Positions 41,118-48,891 of a stretch of 64,000 nucleotides of DNA are shown piece by piece. The stretch is taken from positions 1 through 64,000 of the forward strand of contig NZ_SOBE01000006.1 in the NCBI RefSeq assembly GCF_004364285.1, written 5' to 3'. Position 1 is the stretch's first letter. Every line of letters starts with the position of its first letter. The DNA comes from Frigoribacterium sp. PhB116 (lineage in GTDB: Bacteria; Actinomycetota; Actinomycetes; Actinomycetales; Microbacteriaceae). The position numbers and the translations under genes are program-made. Under the pieces are notes generated by a model. That model had not been told where the DNA came from and ran no database searches. It saw nothing but the letters and a program-made list of their open reading frames with translations.

Positions 41118-41639
41118 ATGAGCACCGACGATCAGACGAGCACCGACGACCGGACGAGCACCGACGACTGGGAGGCGCGCGTCGCCGCCCTCTGGGCCGA
41201 CACCGAGGTCGACGACGCGCAGCGGATCACCCTGATGGAGGCGCTGGCGGCCGCAGCGCCTCACCCCGCCCTGGGCTCGTTCGAGCTGGGCGGCGCCCAC
41301 GACTCGGGCGGGCAGGAGGCGGAGGCCGACGTCCACTACGCCGCCGCGACCGCGGCCGGTCTCGACGCCGTCGACCCCACGCGTGCGGCCCAGATGGTGG
41401 TGCAGCACGCCTCGACCCTCCGCAACCTCGGCCGGCTCGACGAGGCGATCGCGATGCTGCGTGACGCTCCCGAGCACCCTGCCACCGGCGCCGCGCCGAG
41501 GGTGTTCCTCGCGCTCGCGCTGCACAGCGCCGGCCGCGCCGACGAGGCGCTCCGGGTCGCGATCGAGGCCGTCGAGCCCACCCTGCCGCGGTACCACCGC
41601 TCGGTGAAGGCGTACGCGGCGGCCCTGACGCAGCAGTAG
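41118..41639 (+). CDS. Tetratricopeptide repeat protein
   Basis: 173 residues. The N-terminus holds three STDDxxT units encoded by an ~18-bp repeat. The helical body includes LGGAHDSGGQEAEADVHYAA, AQMVVQHASTLRNLGRLDEA and VFLALALHSAGRADEALRVA, i.e. TPR pairs, ending HRSVKAYAAALTQQ. TAGCCT ends 6 nt before the ATG; its first bases lie in the exporter stop codon, so an internal leaderless promoter is possible besides read-through from the exporter 9 nt upstream. A broken copy of its 3' end lies at 43052. Confidence 0.82.
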   Translation: MSTDDQTSTDDRTSTDDWEARVAALWADTEVDDAQRITLMEALAAAAPHPALGSFELGGAHDSGGQEAEADVHYAAATAAGLDAVDPTRAAQMVVQHASTLRNLGRLDEAIAMLRDAPEHPATGAAPRVFLALALHSAGRADEALRVAIEAVEPTLPRYHRSVKAYAAALTQQ

Positions 41640-41669
41640 CGGCCGCGGGATCGGCTGCCTCGCTCGTGC

Positions 41670-42425
41670 TCAGGACCGCCGGACGACGTCCAGCGCCTCG
41701 CCGACCGCTCGCGGCGGGCCGGCGACGTGCCATCGGCGCCCCGCGTGCTCGACGACCTCCGCTCTGCCGCCGACCCCCTCGACGAGGGCTCGTCCGGGCA
41801 GCCAGTCCCAGTCCGCGCAGTCCTCCTGGATCCAGAGCCCGAGTCGCCCGGCGGCCACGTCCGCGAGGTCGCAGGTCCCCGACCCGCTCACCCTGAGCGT
41901 CGCCGCGGCTCCGACGACCGCGAGGACGACGGCCAGGGCGAGAGGATCACGGACGTTCGTCGCATCCAAGTACGTCGCGACACTGCATTCGCTGAGGCAG
42001 CGGTCCTCGAGCGGCCCGACCTCGGCGCCGTTCAGCTCGACCCGACCGCCGGCCGCCACCCACGTCTCGCGGGCACCGGGAACGTGGACCGCCGCTGCCG
42101 GAACACGCCCCGCCTCCTCGAGCGCCACAGCACTGCACCAGGTGACCAGGCCCGAGACGAAGTTGTAGGTGCCGTCGATCGGGTCGGCGACCCAGCGACG
42201 ACCGGTACGGGAGGCCCAGCTGGCGCCCTCCTCCCCCGTAAGACCGTCGCCCGGGCGCCCGATGCGCAGCAACTCCTGGATGCGCGCCTCGGCTGCCCGA
42301 TCGGCCGCGGTGACGAGGTCGGCCGTCGAGGTCTTCTGCTGGGCGGAGATGCCCTCGACTCGCATGGACACCGCGATGCGAGCGGCCTCCGTGACCAGCG
42401 TCCGTGCGAGCTCGGCGTCGTCCAT
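41670..42425 (-). CDS. Inositol monophosphatase family protein
   Basis: 251 residues. Mg-dependent phosphatase fold: the metal-site motifs are LTGEEG, ADPIDGTYNFVSG and the C-terminal CADWDWLPGRALVEGVGG, where the last differs from the usual WDxAAG by Leu-Pro. It probably dephosphorylates inositol-, histidinol- or nucleotide-type phosphates. The minus-strand start has TAGCGT 6 nt before the ATG and no ribosome site (leaderless). Not linked to the inositol catabolic cluster 4 kb away by direction or operon. Confidence 0.88.
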   Translation of the reverse strand: MDDAELARTLVTEAARIAVSMRVEGISAQQKTSTADLVTAADRAAEARIQELLRIGRPGDGLTGEEGASWASRTGRRWVADPIDGTYNFVSGLVTWCSAVALEEAGRVPAAAVHVPGARETWVAAGGRVELNGAEVGPLEDRCLSECSVATYLDATNVRDPLALAVVLAVVGAAATLRVSGSGTCDLADVAAGRLGLWIQEDCADWDWLPGRALVEGVGGRAEVVEHAGRRWHVAGPPRAVGEALDVVRRS

Positions 42426-42501
42426 GCCCCCACGCTACCGACCACGCATGCGCAGGCGGGCGGGGCAGGGCGACCACCGCCGCGTGCCCTGTCCTGTCGC
42501 A

Positions 42502-42795
42502 TCACTCGTGCGGAACGTCGTCCGCCCCTGTCGCACCCGGCTCGTCGTCGACCAGGTCAGCATTCGCGTAGGCCAGCTCGTGCAGGTACGACGCGAGCGC
42601 CTGCAGCGCGAGCGAGTTGACGACGGCGAGCACGCTCCCGGCCAGGAACCACAATTGCCCGGACACGATCGCGGCGATGCCGAACCCCAGGGCCGAGAGC
42701 CACGAGACCTTCCCCGCAGTGTCCGCGAGCTCTCGCGGGATCATGCCCCAGACCTTCTGGTCCTCGAGGACGGCGACGTGGACGGGCTCGTGCAT
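42502..42795 (-). CDS. Small membrane protein (97 residues)
   Basis: A soluble head (MHEPVHVAVLEDQKVWGMIP) and two hydrophobic helices (LSALGFGIAAIVSGQLWFLA and VLAVVNSLALQAL), then an acidic tail. TACAGT ends 6 nt before the ATG, so leaderless expression is likely. No family recognised. Confidence 0.7.
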   Translation of the reverse strand: MHEPVHVAVLEDQKVWGMIPRELADTAGKVSWLSALGFGIAAIVSGQLWFLAGSVLAVVNSLALQALASYLHELAYANADLVDDEPGATGADDVPHE

Positions 42796-42821
42796 GGCGC
42801 CACTGTAGCGGCGCTCGGCCC

Positions 42822-43037
42822 CTAGATCGCAGCTCGGGGCGGAAGCTGGTCGTGGACGCTCCAGAGCGACTTCCGCACGTCGCACGCCGCGTCCACGTCG
42901 CCGGGCAGGCGACTCGAGAACTCCCAGTCGGGCACCTCGTCGATCGCCGCCATCACACAGCCCGAGATCATGTCGAACTCGTCGCGCGTCAGCGTCAGGT
43001 GCACCTTCTCGGGATCGTCGGAGTTCGTCAGTTCCAT
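42822..43037 (-). CDS. Small acidic hypothetical protein (71 residues)
   Basis: Begins MELTNSDDPEKVHLTLTRDE and contains ISGCVMAAIDEVPDWEFSSR then GDVDAACDVRKSLWSVHDQL. Soluble, no motif recognised. AAGGG lies 8 nt before the ATG at 43037. The promoter-proximal DNA next to its start is the broken TPR fragment. Confidence 0.65.
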   Translation of the reverse strand: MELTNSDDPEKVHLTLTRDEFDMISGCVMAAIDEVPDWEFSSRLPGDVDAACDVRKSLWSVHDQLPPRAAI

Positions 43038-43051
43038 CGGGGAGCCCTTCG

Positions 43052-43122
43052 AGATCGCGATCGAAGCCCTCGAGCCGACCTGGCCGCAGTACCACCGCTC
43101 GGTGAAGGCGTACGCGGGCGCC
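43052..43122 (+). pseudogene. Fragment of a TPR gene (paralogue of 41118-41639)
   Basis: 43055-43117 matches 41557-41619 at 57 of 63 bases, translating to IAIEALEPTWPQYHRSVKAY versus VAIEAVEPTLPRYHRSVKAY. The upstream part of the gene is missing and the frame after the match is not TPR-like. It lies between two minus-strand hypothetical genes, so it is a remnant of duplication followed by deletion. Confidence 0.85.
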
Positions 43123-43151
43123 GCATGCGGAACGAAATCACTCGACCTGGC

Positions 43152-43856
43152 TCATTTCGCAGAGCCGTACGGCTGCTCCGGCAAAGGCAGCCACTCGCTG
43201 AACGCCTCACGCAGCATCTCGCGATCCTCATCCGTCATGCCGAGCACGTCGAAGCCGCCGTCGTAGGGAGCCAAGCACCACGAGCACGACTCGTCGCCCA
43301 CGGCGAACCGGATGGCATCGGCGGCGACCTCGTCGGACAGCGCCCGCAACGCCTCGACGGAGAGGGGACCGACGTGGAGCCAGATGTCGTAGTCGATCTG
43401 GTCCTCGTCTTCCCCGTCACTCCAGGTCGCGAGGAACGAGCCCGGCGGCAGAAGCTCGGCGAGAGCGCCGAGCCCTTCCCTGCGCCGAGGCCGCCGACGG
43501 CTCCGACCCAGCACGAACAACAAGGAGTCCTCCGAGTGGTGCAGCGCCCTGAGCGACGTGTGCAGAGCCAGGAACCGGTCCCAGATCTCCTCGCGCTCCT
43601 CCTCGGTCTCGGGGAGACGTTCGTGATTCGGCAGGGAGTGGAAACGGAGGACACGATCGGGCCAGTCCCACCGCATCAGGTGCGAGAGAGGGGCGGTCGA
43701 GCCCCATACGGATCGCCACCGAGCGAGCACGCTCTCACGCGTCTCCGCCGAGGGAGCCTCGGCGACCCCACCAGCCCGGTCTCGTCCGGCGGGCCGAGCC
43801 TCAGCGCCGTCACCCTGGAGACCGACGGACGACTTGGCCCGCCTGCGGAAGATCAC
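43152..43856 (-). CDS. DUF3885-like protein
   Basis: 234 residues. The segment RWDWPDRVLRFHSLPNHERL and the ending WCLAPYDGGFDVLGMTDEDR then EAFSEWLPL match the DUF3885 pattern (a conserved YDGG or YDDRG followed by a helix with W-L). The Arg-rich, Ala-rich head (1-45) is probably disordered. The GTG at 43856 overlaps the upstream gene's stop by 4 nt, the usual coupling here; a GTG 12 nt earlier is possible. Function unknown; such proteins are often near contact-dependent toxin or immunity loci, but none is seen here. Confidence 0.78.
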   Translation of the reverse strand: MIFRRRAKSSVGLQGDGAEARPAGRDRAGGVAEAPSAETRESVLARWRSVWGSTAPLSHLMRWDWPDRVLRFHSLPNHERLPETEEEREEIWDRFLALHTSLRALHHSEDSLLFVLGRSRRRPRRREGLGALAELLPPGSFLATWSDGEDEDQIDYDIWLHVGPLSVEALRALSDEVAADAIRFAVGDESCSWCLAPYDGGFDVLGMTDEDREMLREAFSEWLPLPEQPYGSAK

Positions 43857-44119
43857 TCGTCGTCCCACTCGTCACGGAGCTCCTTGGCCAGCACCGCCAC
43901 CTGCACCGTCAGCGCCCCGAGCAGTTCCTCACGGTTGAGCCTGTTCGTCGTCCGGTAGGCCCAGCCGGTCTCCCCCTCGGAGTCGAGGGTCTTGACGAGC
44001 ACGAAGGCCTCGATGGCCGTCTCGCCCGCTTCCAGAGGGTGGACCTCCAGCCCGGCCAGAGCCTGCTCGAGCGGAACGCGCTTCTCGTCTGGTGCGGGGA
44101 TCCCGGAATGACTGCCCAT
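43853..44119 (-). CDS. Small hypothetical protein (88 residues), coupled to DUF3885 gene
   Basis: Contains RVPLEQALAGLEVHPLEAG, then AIEAFVLVKTLDSEGETGWA and RTTNRLNREELLGALTVQVA, a compact alpha/beta protein without a recognised family. TTTACT ends 6 nt before the ATG at 44119, suggesting leaderless initiation; a GTG 18 nt further upstream is an alternative. Forms a two-gene operon with the DUF3885 gene through a 4-nt overlap. Confidence 0.72.
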   Translation of the reverse strand: MGSHSGIPAPDEKRVPLEQALAGLEVHPLEAGETAIEAFVLVKTLDSEGETGWAYRTTNRLNREELLGALTVQVAVLAKELRDEWDDE

Positions 44120-44281
44120 CGGACGAGTAAAGCGCACGCCTGAGCCCTCGACCGCCGGGACGACGTCGAGGTTCCCTCAGCGAACCCGACGGTTCGGTCG
44201 CTAGTCTCACCGCACGGCAACACCCGTCGCCCACCGCGACACCTGCCGGACCCGCAGCACCCGATGGCAAAGGAGCCACCC

Positions 44282-45025
44282 ATGGACAGACTGACCAGCA
44301 AGATCGCCCTCATCAGCGGAGGCGCCCGAGGCATGGGCGCATCGCACGCCCGCGCAATCGTGGCCGAGGGAGGCAAGGTCGTCATCGGCGACCTGCTCGA
44401 CGACGAGGGCCGCGCCCTCGCGGACGAGCTCGGCGACGCCGCCCGCTACGTGCACCTCGACGTGACGTCGCCCGGCGACTGGGAGGCGGCGGTCGCCACC
44501 GCCGTCAGCGAGTTCGGCGGCCTCAACGTGCTCGTGAACAACGCCGGCATCGTCAACTTCGGCCGCCTCGGCACGTACACGCTCGACCAGTGGAACCTCA
44601 TCCTCGGCATCAACGTCACGGGAGCCTTCCTCGGCATCACCGCGGCGAAGGAGGCGCTGGTCGCGTCTGCCCCGTCGAGCATCGTCAACATCTCCTCCAC
44701 CGCAGGACTGCAGGGCACCACGGCGCTGCACGGCTACGTGGCCTCGAAGTTCGCCCTCCGCGGCCTGACCAAGTCCGTCGCCCTCGAGCTCGGCTCGGCG
44801 AACGTCCGCTCGAACTCGGTGCACCCCGGGGTCATCCGCACCCCGATGACCGACGGCCTCGAGCTCGGCGACCAGCTCGGCGCCCTGCACCGCATCGGCG
44901 AGCCCCAGGAAGTCTCGAACCTGGTGGTCTACCTGGCCAGCGACGAGTCCAGCTTCCAGACCGGGGCCGAGTTCGTCATCGACGGCGGCGAGCTCGCCGG
45001 CGAGAGCGACAGCGTCAGCGAGTAG
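44282..45025 (+). CDS. Short-chain dehydrogenase/reductase
   Basis: 247 residues, classical SDR. The coenzyme motif is SGGARGMGAS, the NNAGI motif is present, and the catalytic triad is Ser in NISSTAGL, Tyr in LHGYVASKFAL and Lys four residues on; Asp-39-like GDLLDDEG suggests NAD preference. It resembles 3-alpha(or 20-beta)-hydroxysteroid dehydrogenases of actinobacteria. AAAGGAG precedes the ATG. A 27-bp-arm palindrome follows the stop by 15 bp. Confidence 0.92.
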   Translation: MDRLTSKIALISGGARGMGASHARAIVAEGGKVVIGDLLDDEGRALADELGDAARYVHLDVTSPGDWEAAVATAVSEFGGLNVLVNNAGIVNFGRLGTYTLDQWNLILGINVTGAFLGITAAKEALVASAPSSIVNISSTAGLQGTTALHGYVASKFALRGLTKSVALELGSANVRSNSVHPGVIRTPMTDGLELGDQLGALHRIGEPQEVSNLVVYLASDESSFQTGAEFVIDGGELAGESDSVSE

Positions 45026-45040
45026 CCCGGACCGAGCCGG

Positions 45041-45100
45041 ACACCCCTGAGTGGACGATGCACCCCGCAACGACGGGGTGCATCGTCCACTTCGGGGTGT
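45041..45100. repeat. Type E 3'-end palindrome (25 of 27 bp)
   Basis: Arms 45041-45067 and 45074-45100 pair at 25 of 27 positions around a 6-nt loop. The core is GTGGACGATGCACCCCG. It is between the convergent SDR and VOC genes. Confidence 0.9.
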
Positions 45101-45149
45101 CAGGCCACGGGGTGCCCGACTACGAGATGTCGGGCCTGCCCGCCGCCCG

Positions 45150-45575
45150 TCACACCCCCGGCTGCGGAGCCCGGACGTCGAGCGCCCACACGACGCCGAA
45201 CCGGTCGCGGAGCTGCCCTGCCAACGGCGACCACGCGGAGGCGCCCAGCGGCTGCCGGATCTCGGCCCCGTCGACGAGCCCCTCCCACACCGCCGTGATC
45301 TCGGCGGCGTCGTCGCCGCTGAGGTAGACGTAGCAGGAGTTCGCCCCCTGGTCGTACTCCTGGTGCGGCCAGACGTCGAACGCCATGACGCGGACCCCGC
45401 TCGCGGTCTCGACCTGCCCCCAGACGATCCGGTCCGCCCACGCCGGGTCGTCGGAGGCGCCCATCTGTCCGTAGGTCATGGCCGTCACCTCGGTGCCGAG
45501 TGCGGCGGCCCAGAAGTCGAGAGCCTGGCGGGCGTCTCCGTCGAAGTTGAGGTGCGGGGTGGTCGAGATGGTCAT
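45150..45575 (-). CDS. VOC family protein (PhnB/glyoxalase-like)
   Basis: 141 residues, a single vicinal-oxygen-chelate domain: it begins TPHLNFDGDARQALDFWAAA, then LGTEVTAMTYGQMG, and has the second-half strand QGANSCYVYLSGDDAAEI and the ending DRFGVVWALDV. PhnB-like members are often annotated as 3-demethylubiquinone methyltransferases without evidence. GAGGAG lies before the ATG at 45575. Divergent from a WYL regulator with a palindrome between them. Confidence 0.9.
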   Translation of the reverse strand: MTISTTPHLNFDGDARQALDFWAAALGTEVTAMTYGQMGASDDPAWADRIVWGQVETASGVRVMAFDVWPHQEYDQGANSCYVYLSGDDAAEITAVWEGLVDGAEIRQPLGASAWSPLAGQLRDRFGVVWALDVRAPQPGV

Positions 45576-45642
45576 GTCTGTCTCCTCGTCGTCGCGCAGT
45601 CCTCGGTGGTGAGGCCCGCGTCGAGAGCGACTCTCCTCCCCG

Positions 45643-45665
45643 ATGCGGTCAGATCGTGACCGCAT
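45643..45665. promoter_or_regulatory. Operator candidate between VOC and WYL genes
   Basis: ATGCGGTCA-GATCG-TGACCGCAT: perfect 9-bp arms with a 5-nt spacer, ending 19 bp before the WYL start codon and 68 bp before the VOC start. It is the obvious site for the WYL regulator. Confidence 0.7.
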
Positions 45666-45684
45666 CCGGTGCGATCATCGGGAC

Positions 45685-46656
45685 GTGACCAGCCCCTCCT
45701 CGCGGATCCTCACGCTCCTCTCACTGCTGCAGGTGCGACGGGAGAGCTCGGCGACGTTCCTGGCTGAGCGACTCGGCGTGAGCCCGCGCACGGTCCGCCG
45801 CGACGTCGAGCGCCTGCGCGAGCTCGGCTACACGGTGACGACCCTGCGAGGACCAGCGGGCGGCTACCGTCTGTCGGCGGGTGCCGAGCTGCCGCCCCTG
45901 CTCTTCGACGACGACCAGGCCGTGGCCGTCGCGCTCGCGCTCGCCGTGGCGCCCGCCTCCGGCACCGCCATCGGCGAGGCGGCTGCTCGTGCGCTCGGCA
46001 CCGTGCGGCAGGTGATGCCGTCTCGGCTACGGCACCGGATGGACTCGATCGAGGTGCTCAGCACGCCGTCGGCGGTGGTCGTCGAGCCGGAGGTGCTGGT
46101 CGCGGTGATCGAGGCGACCAGCGCCCACGAGGTGCTCCGGTTCGACTACGCACCCGTCTGGGGCGAGGCCGAGGTCGGCCCACCGCTCTCGGTCGAGCCG
46201 CACGCCGTCGTCACGAGCAACGGCCGGTGGTACCTCCTGGCGTGGGCGCCCGCCGCCGCCGACTGGCGCACCTACCGCGTCGACCGGATGCACCCGCGGG
46301 CGGCCACGCGCCGGTCGTTCAGCCGGCGCCCCGTGCCCGGCGACGACCCGGTCGCCTTCGTCGCGGCGCGGTTCCGCGGGTCGACCGACGCCTCCTGGCC
46401 CTGCGTCGGCACGGCGCTGCTGGACCTCCCGGCGAGCGACGTCGCCCCCTACGTCGACGCCGACGCCCTCGTCGAGCAGGGGGACGACGGTCGGACGAGG
46501 CTCACGACGGGCTCGTGGTCGTGGCGTGCCCTCGCGGCCCGGTTCGCCGGGTTCGACGCGGACCTGACGCTCGAGGGGCCGCCGGCACTCGTCGAGGCAG
46601 GGCAGGAGCTGGCGCGGCGGCTGCTCGACTCGCGAGGCCCGGGTCGCCGGCCGTGA
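45685..46656 (+). CDS. WYL-domain helix-turn-helix transcriptional regulator
   Basis: 323 residues. The N-terminal winged helix shows ATFLAERLGVSPRTVRRDVE then RLRELGYTVTTLRGPAGGY; the WYL domain contains VTSNGRWYLLAWAPAAADWR and YRVDRM; the C-terminal WCX extension is present. The GTG at 45685 starts the conserved region. WYL proteins respond to nucleic-acid or small ligands; here paired divergently with a VOC gene. A 21-bp triple repeat begins in the last codons. Confidence 0.9.
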   Translation: MTSPSSRILTLLSLLQVRRESSATFLAERLGVSPRTVRRDVERLRELGYTVTTLRGPAGGYRLSAGAELPPLLFDDDQAVAVALALAVAPASGTAIGEAAARALGTVRQVMPSRLRHRMDSIEVLSTPSAVVVEPEVLVAVIEATSAHEVLRFDYAPVWGEAEVGPPLSVEPHAVVTSNGRWYLLAWAPAAADWRTYRVDRMHPRAATRRSFSRRPVPGDDPVAFVAARFRGSTDASWPCVGTALLDLPASDVAPYVDADALVEQGDDGRTRLTTGSWSWRALAARFAGFDADLTLEGPPALVEAGQELARRLLDSRGPGRRP

Positions 46657-46702
46657 CGCTCGGGTCGCCGGCCGTGACGCTCGGGTCGCCGGCCGTGACG
46701 CT
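46640..46702. repeat. Three perfect 21-bp tandem repeats over the WYL stop codon
   Basis: Unit GGGTCGCCGGCCGTGACGCTC (given in two parts: GGGTCGCCGGCC and GTGACGCTC) at 46640-46660, 46661-46681 and 46682-46702. The first copy contains the TGA stop (46654-46656). Confidence 0.92.
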
Positions 46703-46773
46703 CGCATCACATCGCGCGAGGGGCTCCTAGGGCAGCGTCGAGACGACCACCTCCGTTGCCTCCCCCAGAAGTT

Positions 46774-46823
46774 TGTGCCATTGTTAGGACAATTGGCCCC
46801 ACCGGGAAGGCATACAGCGACGT
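46774..46823 (+). promoter_or_regulatory. Control region of the plus-strand inositol unit
   Basis: The inverted repeat ATTGT-TAGG-ACAAT (46780-46793) contains, on the minus strand, TGTCCTAACA, which fits the C. glutamicum IolR motif KGWCHTRACA as I recall it. Downstream, TACAGCGACGTATGA (46813-46827) is identical to the 15 nt around the iolC start codon. Likely operator plus promoter; exact -35/-10 unclear. Confidence 0.5.
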
Positions 46824-46874
46824 ATGAACCAGAACCAGTCCGCTCACCCCACCCTGCTGTCGGCGCTCCGATGA
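46824..46874 (+). CDS. Candidate 16-codon leader ORF upstream of the IolE-like gene
   Basis: ATG at 46824 in the 15-nt block shared with iolC encodes MNQNQSAHPTLLSALR and stops at TGA 46872-46874, overlapping the ATG of the next gene (46871) by 3 nt in ATGA form. The shared start context and perfect coupling geometry suggest translation of this peptide delivers ribosomes to the structural gene, which has no good ribosome site of its own. The peptide could be regulatory or only a coupling device. Confidence 0.5.
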   Translation: MNQNQSAHPTLLSALR

Positions 46875-47788
46875 AGGCGTCCGTGGCCGGAGCCCCCGTC
46901 AGCTTCGGCGTCTTCGAGCTCACCCCGGAGGGCGCCGACGTCGTCGGCCCCGACGAGCTCGTCGACGTCCTGGCCGAGAGCGGCTACGCCGGCGTCGACC
47001 TCGGGCCCGTCGACTACCTCGGCCGCGGCGACGAGCTGCGCGCCCGGCTCGTCCGCTCGGGCCTCGAGCTCGCCGGCGGCTGGGTCCAGCTGCCGTTCTC
47101 GGACGACGACGCCTTCGACGCCGCGCTCCCCCAGCTGCACGAGGCCCTGCGCATCTTCGCCGAGGCGTCCGAGGACGGCCCCTCGCGGCTGCCGCTCCCG
47201 ACCCTCGCCGACGACGGGTCCGACGCTCGTCGCGCCGGCCCGGGCCGGGGCGCCACCGCCGACCCGCTCGACGAGCGCCGCTGGTCGACCCTCGTCGCCA
47301 ACGTCGAGCGTGCCGCCGCCCTGACGCGGGCGGCCGGCTTCGAGCCGACCTTCCACCACCACGCGGGCACGTTCATCGAGTCGCCGGACGAGATCGACCG
47401 GTTCCTCTCGGCCGTCGACGTCGGCCTGACCCTCGACACCGGGCACCTCGTGATCGGGGGCGGCGACCCCGTGCTCGCGATCGAGCGGTGGGGCGACCGC
47501 ATCAACCACCTGCACCTCAAGGACGTCGACGTCGCCGAGCTCCGGCGCGTGCTGGACCAAGGAGGCGGCATGCGCGAGGTCTGGTCGTCCGGCTCCTTCG
47601 TGGCGTTCGGCCAGGGCGACGTCGACCTCGGGGCGGTGATGGGCGCCGTCGACCGACAGGGCTTCGACGGCTGGATCGTCGTCGAGCAGGACGTGCTCAA
47701 CGCCCCCGACGCCGACATCGCCGCGTTCCGGGCCGAGCGGGGCGCCGACCAGCTCGTCAACCGCGAGGCCCTGCGCACCTGGGCCTGA
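46871..47788 (+). CDS. Sugar phosphate isomerase/epimerase, IolE-like (probable inosose dehydratase)
   Basis: 305 residues, xylose-isomerase-like TIM barrel. The N-terminal AGAPVSFGVFELTP corresponds to the NAPCSWG-type opening of inosose dehydratases; metal ligands are in FEPTFHHHAGTFIE, LTLDTGHLVIGGGDP and INHLHLKDVD; the last ligand Glu is in WIVVEQDVL. IolE removes water from scyllo-inosose to give the diketone used by IolD. First gene of the plus-strand iol unit, 91 bp before iolG. Reached by coupling from the 16-codon leader ORF. No other IolE candidate fits better in the window. Confidence 0.8.
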   Translation: MKASVAGAPVSFGVFELTPEGADVVGPDELVDVLAESGYAGVDLGPVDYLGRGDELRARLVRSGLELAGGWVQLPFSDDDAFDAALPQLHEALRIFAEASEDGPSRLPLPTLADDGSDARRAGPGRGATADPLDERRWSTLVANVERAAALTRAAGFEPTFHHHAGTFIESPDEIDRFLSAVDVGLTLDTGHLVIGGGDPVLAIERWGDRINHLHLKDVDVAELRRVLDQGGGMREVWSSGSFVAFGQGDVDLGAVMGAVDRQGFDGWIVVEQDVLNAPDADIAAFRAERGADQLVNREALRTWA

Positions 47789-47879
47789 CGCCCCTGGCAC
47801 CTGGCGCTCCACAGCTACCGCACCACCACCTCCTGCCCTTCGGGGCCCCACGACGCCCACGGGCAGCAAGGACGACGAC

Positions 47880-48884
47880 GTGACCACTCCCCTCCGCTTC
47901 GGACTCATCGGCACGGGCCGCATCGGCCAGGTGCACGCCGCGAACATCGCGGCCGACCCCGAGGCCGTGCTGGCCTGGGTCTGCGACCCCTTCGTCGAGG
48001 GCGCGCAGGCCGTCTCGGCCCGCCACGGCGGCACCGTGACGACCGACGCGGCCGAGATGTTCGCGTCGGGCGACGTCGACGCCGTCCTCATCGCCTCGCC
48101 CACGGCGACGCACGTCGACCTGCTGGGGGCGGCGCTCGACGTCGGCGTCCCCGCGCTCTGCGAGAAGCCGATCGACCTCGACATCGCGCGGGTCGACGCG
48201 CTGCTGCCCCGGGTGCAGTCCTCGGGCATCCCGATCGCGCTCGGCTTCAACCGGCGCTTCGACCCCGCGTTCGCCGCGGCGCGCGCCCGGGTGGCGGCCG
48301 GCGAGATCGGCGAGCTCGAGCAGCTCTCGATCGTGAGCCGCGACCCGGCGGCTCCTCCGGCGGCGTACGTCGGGGTCTCGGGCGGCATCTTCCGCGACAT
48401 GACCATCCACGACTTCGACATGGCCCGGTTCTTCCTGCCGGACATCGTCGAGGTGACGGCCACCGGCACGACCGTCTTCGACCCGGGCGCCCGCGAGCAC
48501 GGCGACTTCGACACCGCGATGGTGACGCTCCGCTCCTCTTCCGGAGCCCTGGTCTCGATCACCAACTCCCGGCACAGCGCCGTGGGCTACGACCAGCGGC
48601 TCGAGGCGTTCGGCGCCGAGGGCTCGCTGCAGGTGTCGAACGCCCTCACCAGCCTCGTCAGCGTCTCGACCGCCTCCCACGTCGAGGCGAAGCCGCCGTA
48701 CCAGGACTTCTTCCTCGAGCGGTACGCGGCGGCCTACGTCGCCGAGCTGCGGGCGTTCATCCAGCTGGCCCGGGGCGAGGAGTCGGCGAGCCCGACCTTC
48801 GCCGACGGTCGCGCCGCGCTCGTCCTCGCCGACGCCGCCGCGCGCTCCGCGGTCGAGCGCGTCTCCGTCGCCGTCGAGCTCTGA
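47880..48884 (+). CDS. iolG: Inositol 2-dehydrogenase (Gfo/Idh/MocA family)
   Basis: 334 residues. Oxidises myo-inositol to scyllo-inosose with NAD. The Rossmann motif is GLIGTGRIGQVHAANI, the catalytic Lys is in ALCEKPIDLD, and the C-terminal substrate-domain motif GGIFRDMTIHDFDMARF carries the paired Asp/His typical of IolG. The GTG start at 47880 has CAAGGACGACGAC before it. 7 bp before the IolI-like gene. Identification is supported by the surrounding iol genes. Confidence 0.88.
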   Translation: MTTPLRFGLIGTGRIGQVHAANIAADPEAVLAWVCDPFVEGAQAVSARHGGTVTTDAAEMFASGDVDAVLIASPTATHVDLLGAALDVGVPALCEKPIDLDIARVDALLPRVQSSGIPIALGFNRRFDPAFAAARARVAAGEIGELEQLSIVSRDPAAPPAAYVGVSGGIFRDMTIHDFDMARFFLPDIVEVTATGTTVFDPGAREHGDFDTAMVTLRSSSGALVSITNSRHSAVGYDQRLEAFGAEGSLQVSNALTSLVSVSTASHVEAKPPYQDFFLERYAAAYVAELRAFIQLARGEESASPTFADGRAALVLADAAARSAVERVSVAVEL

Positions 48885-48891
48885 GCCGACG

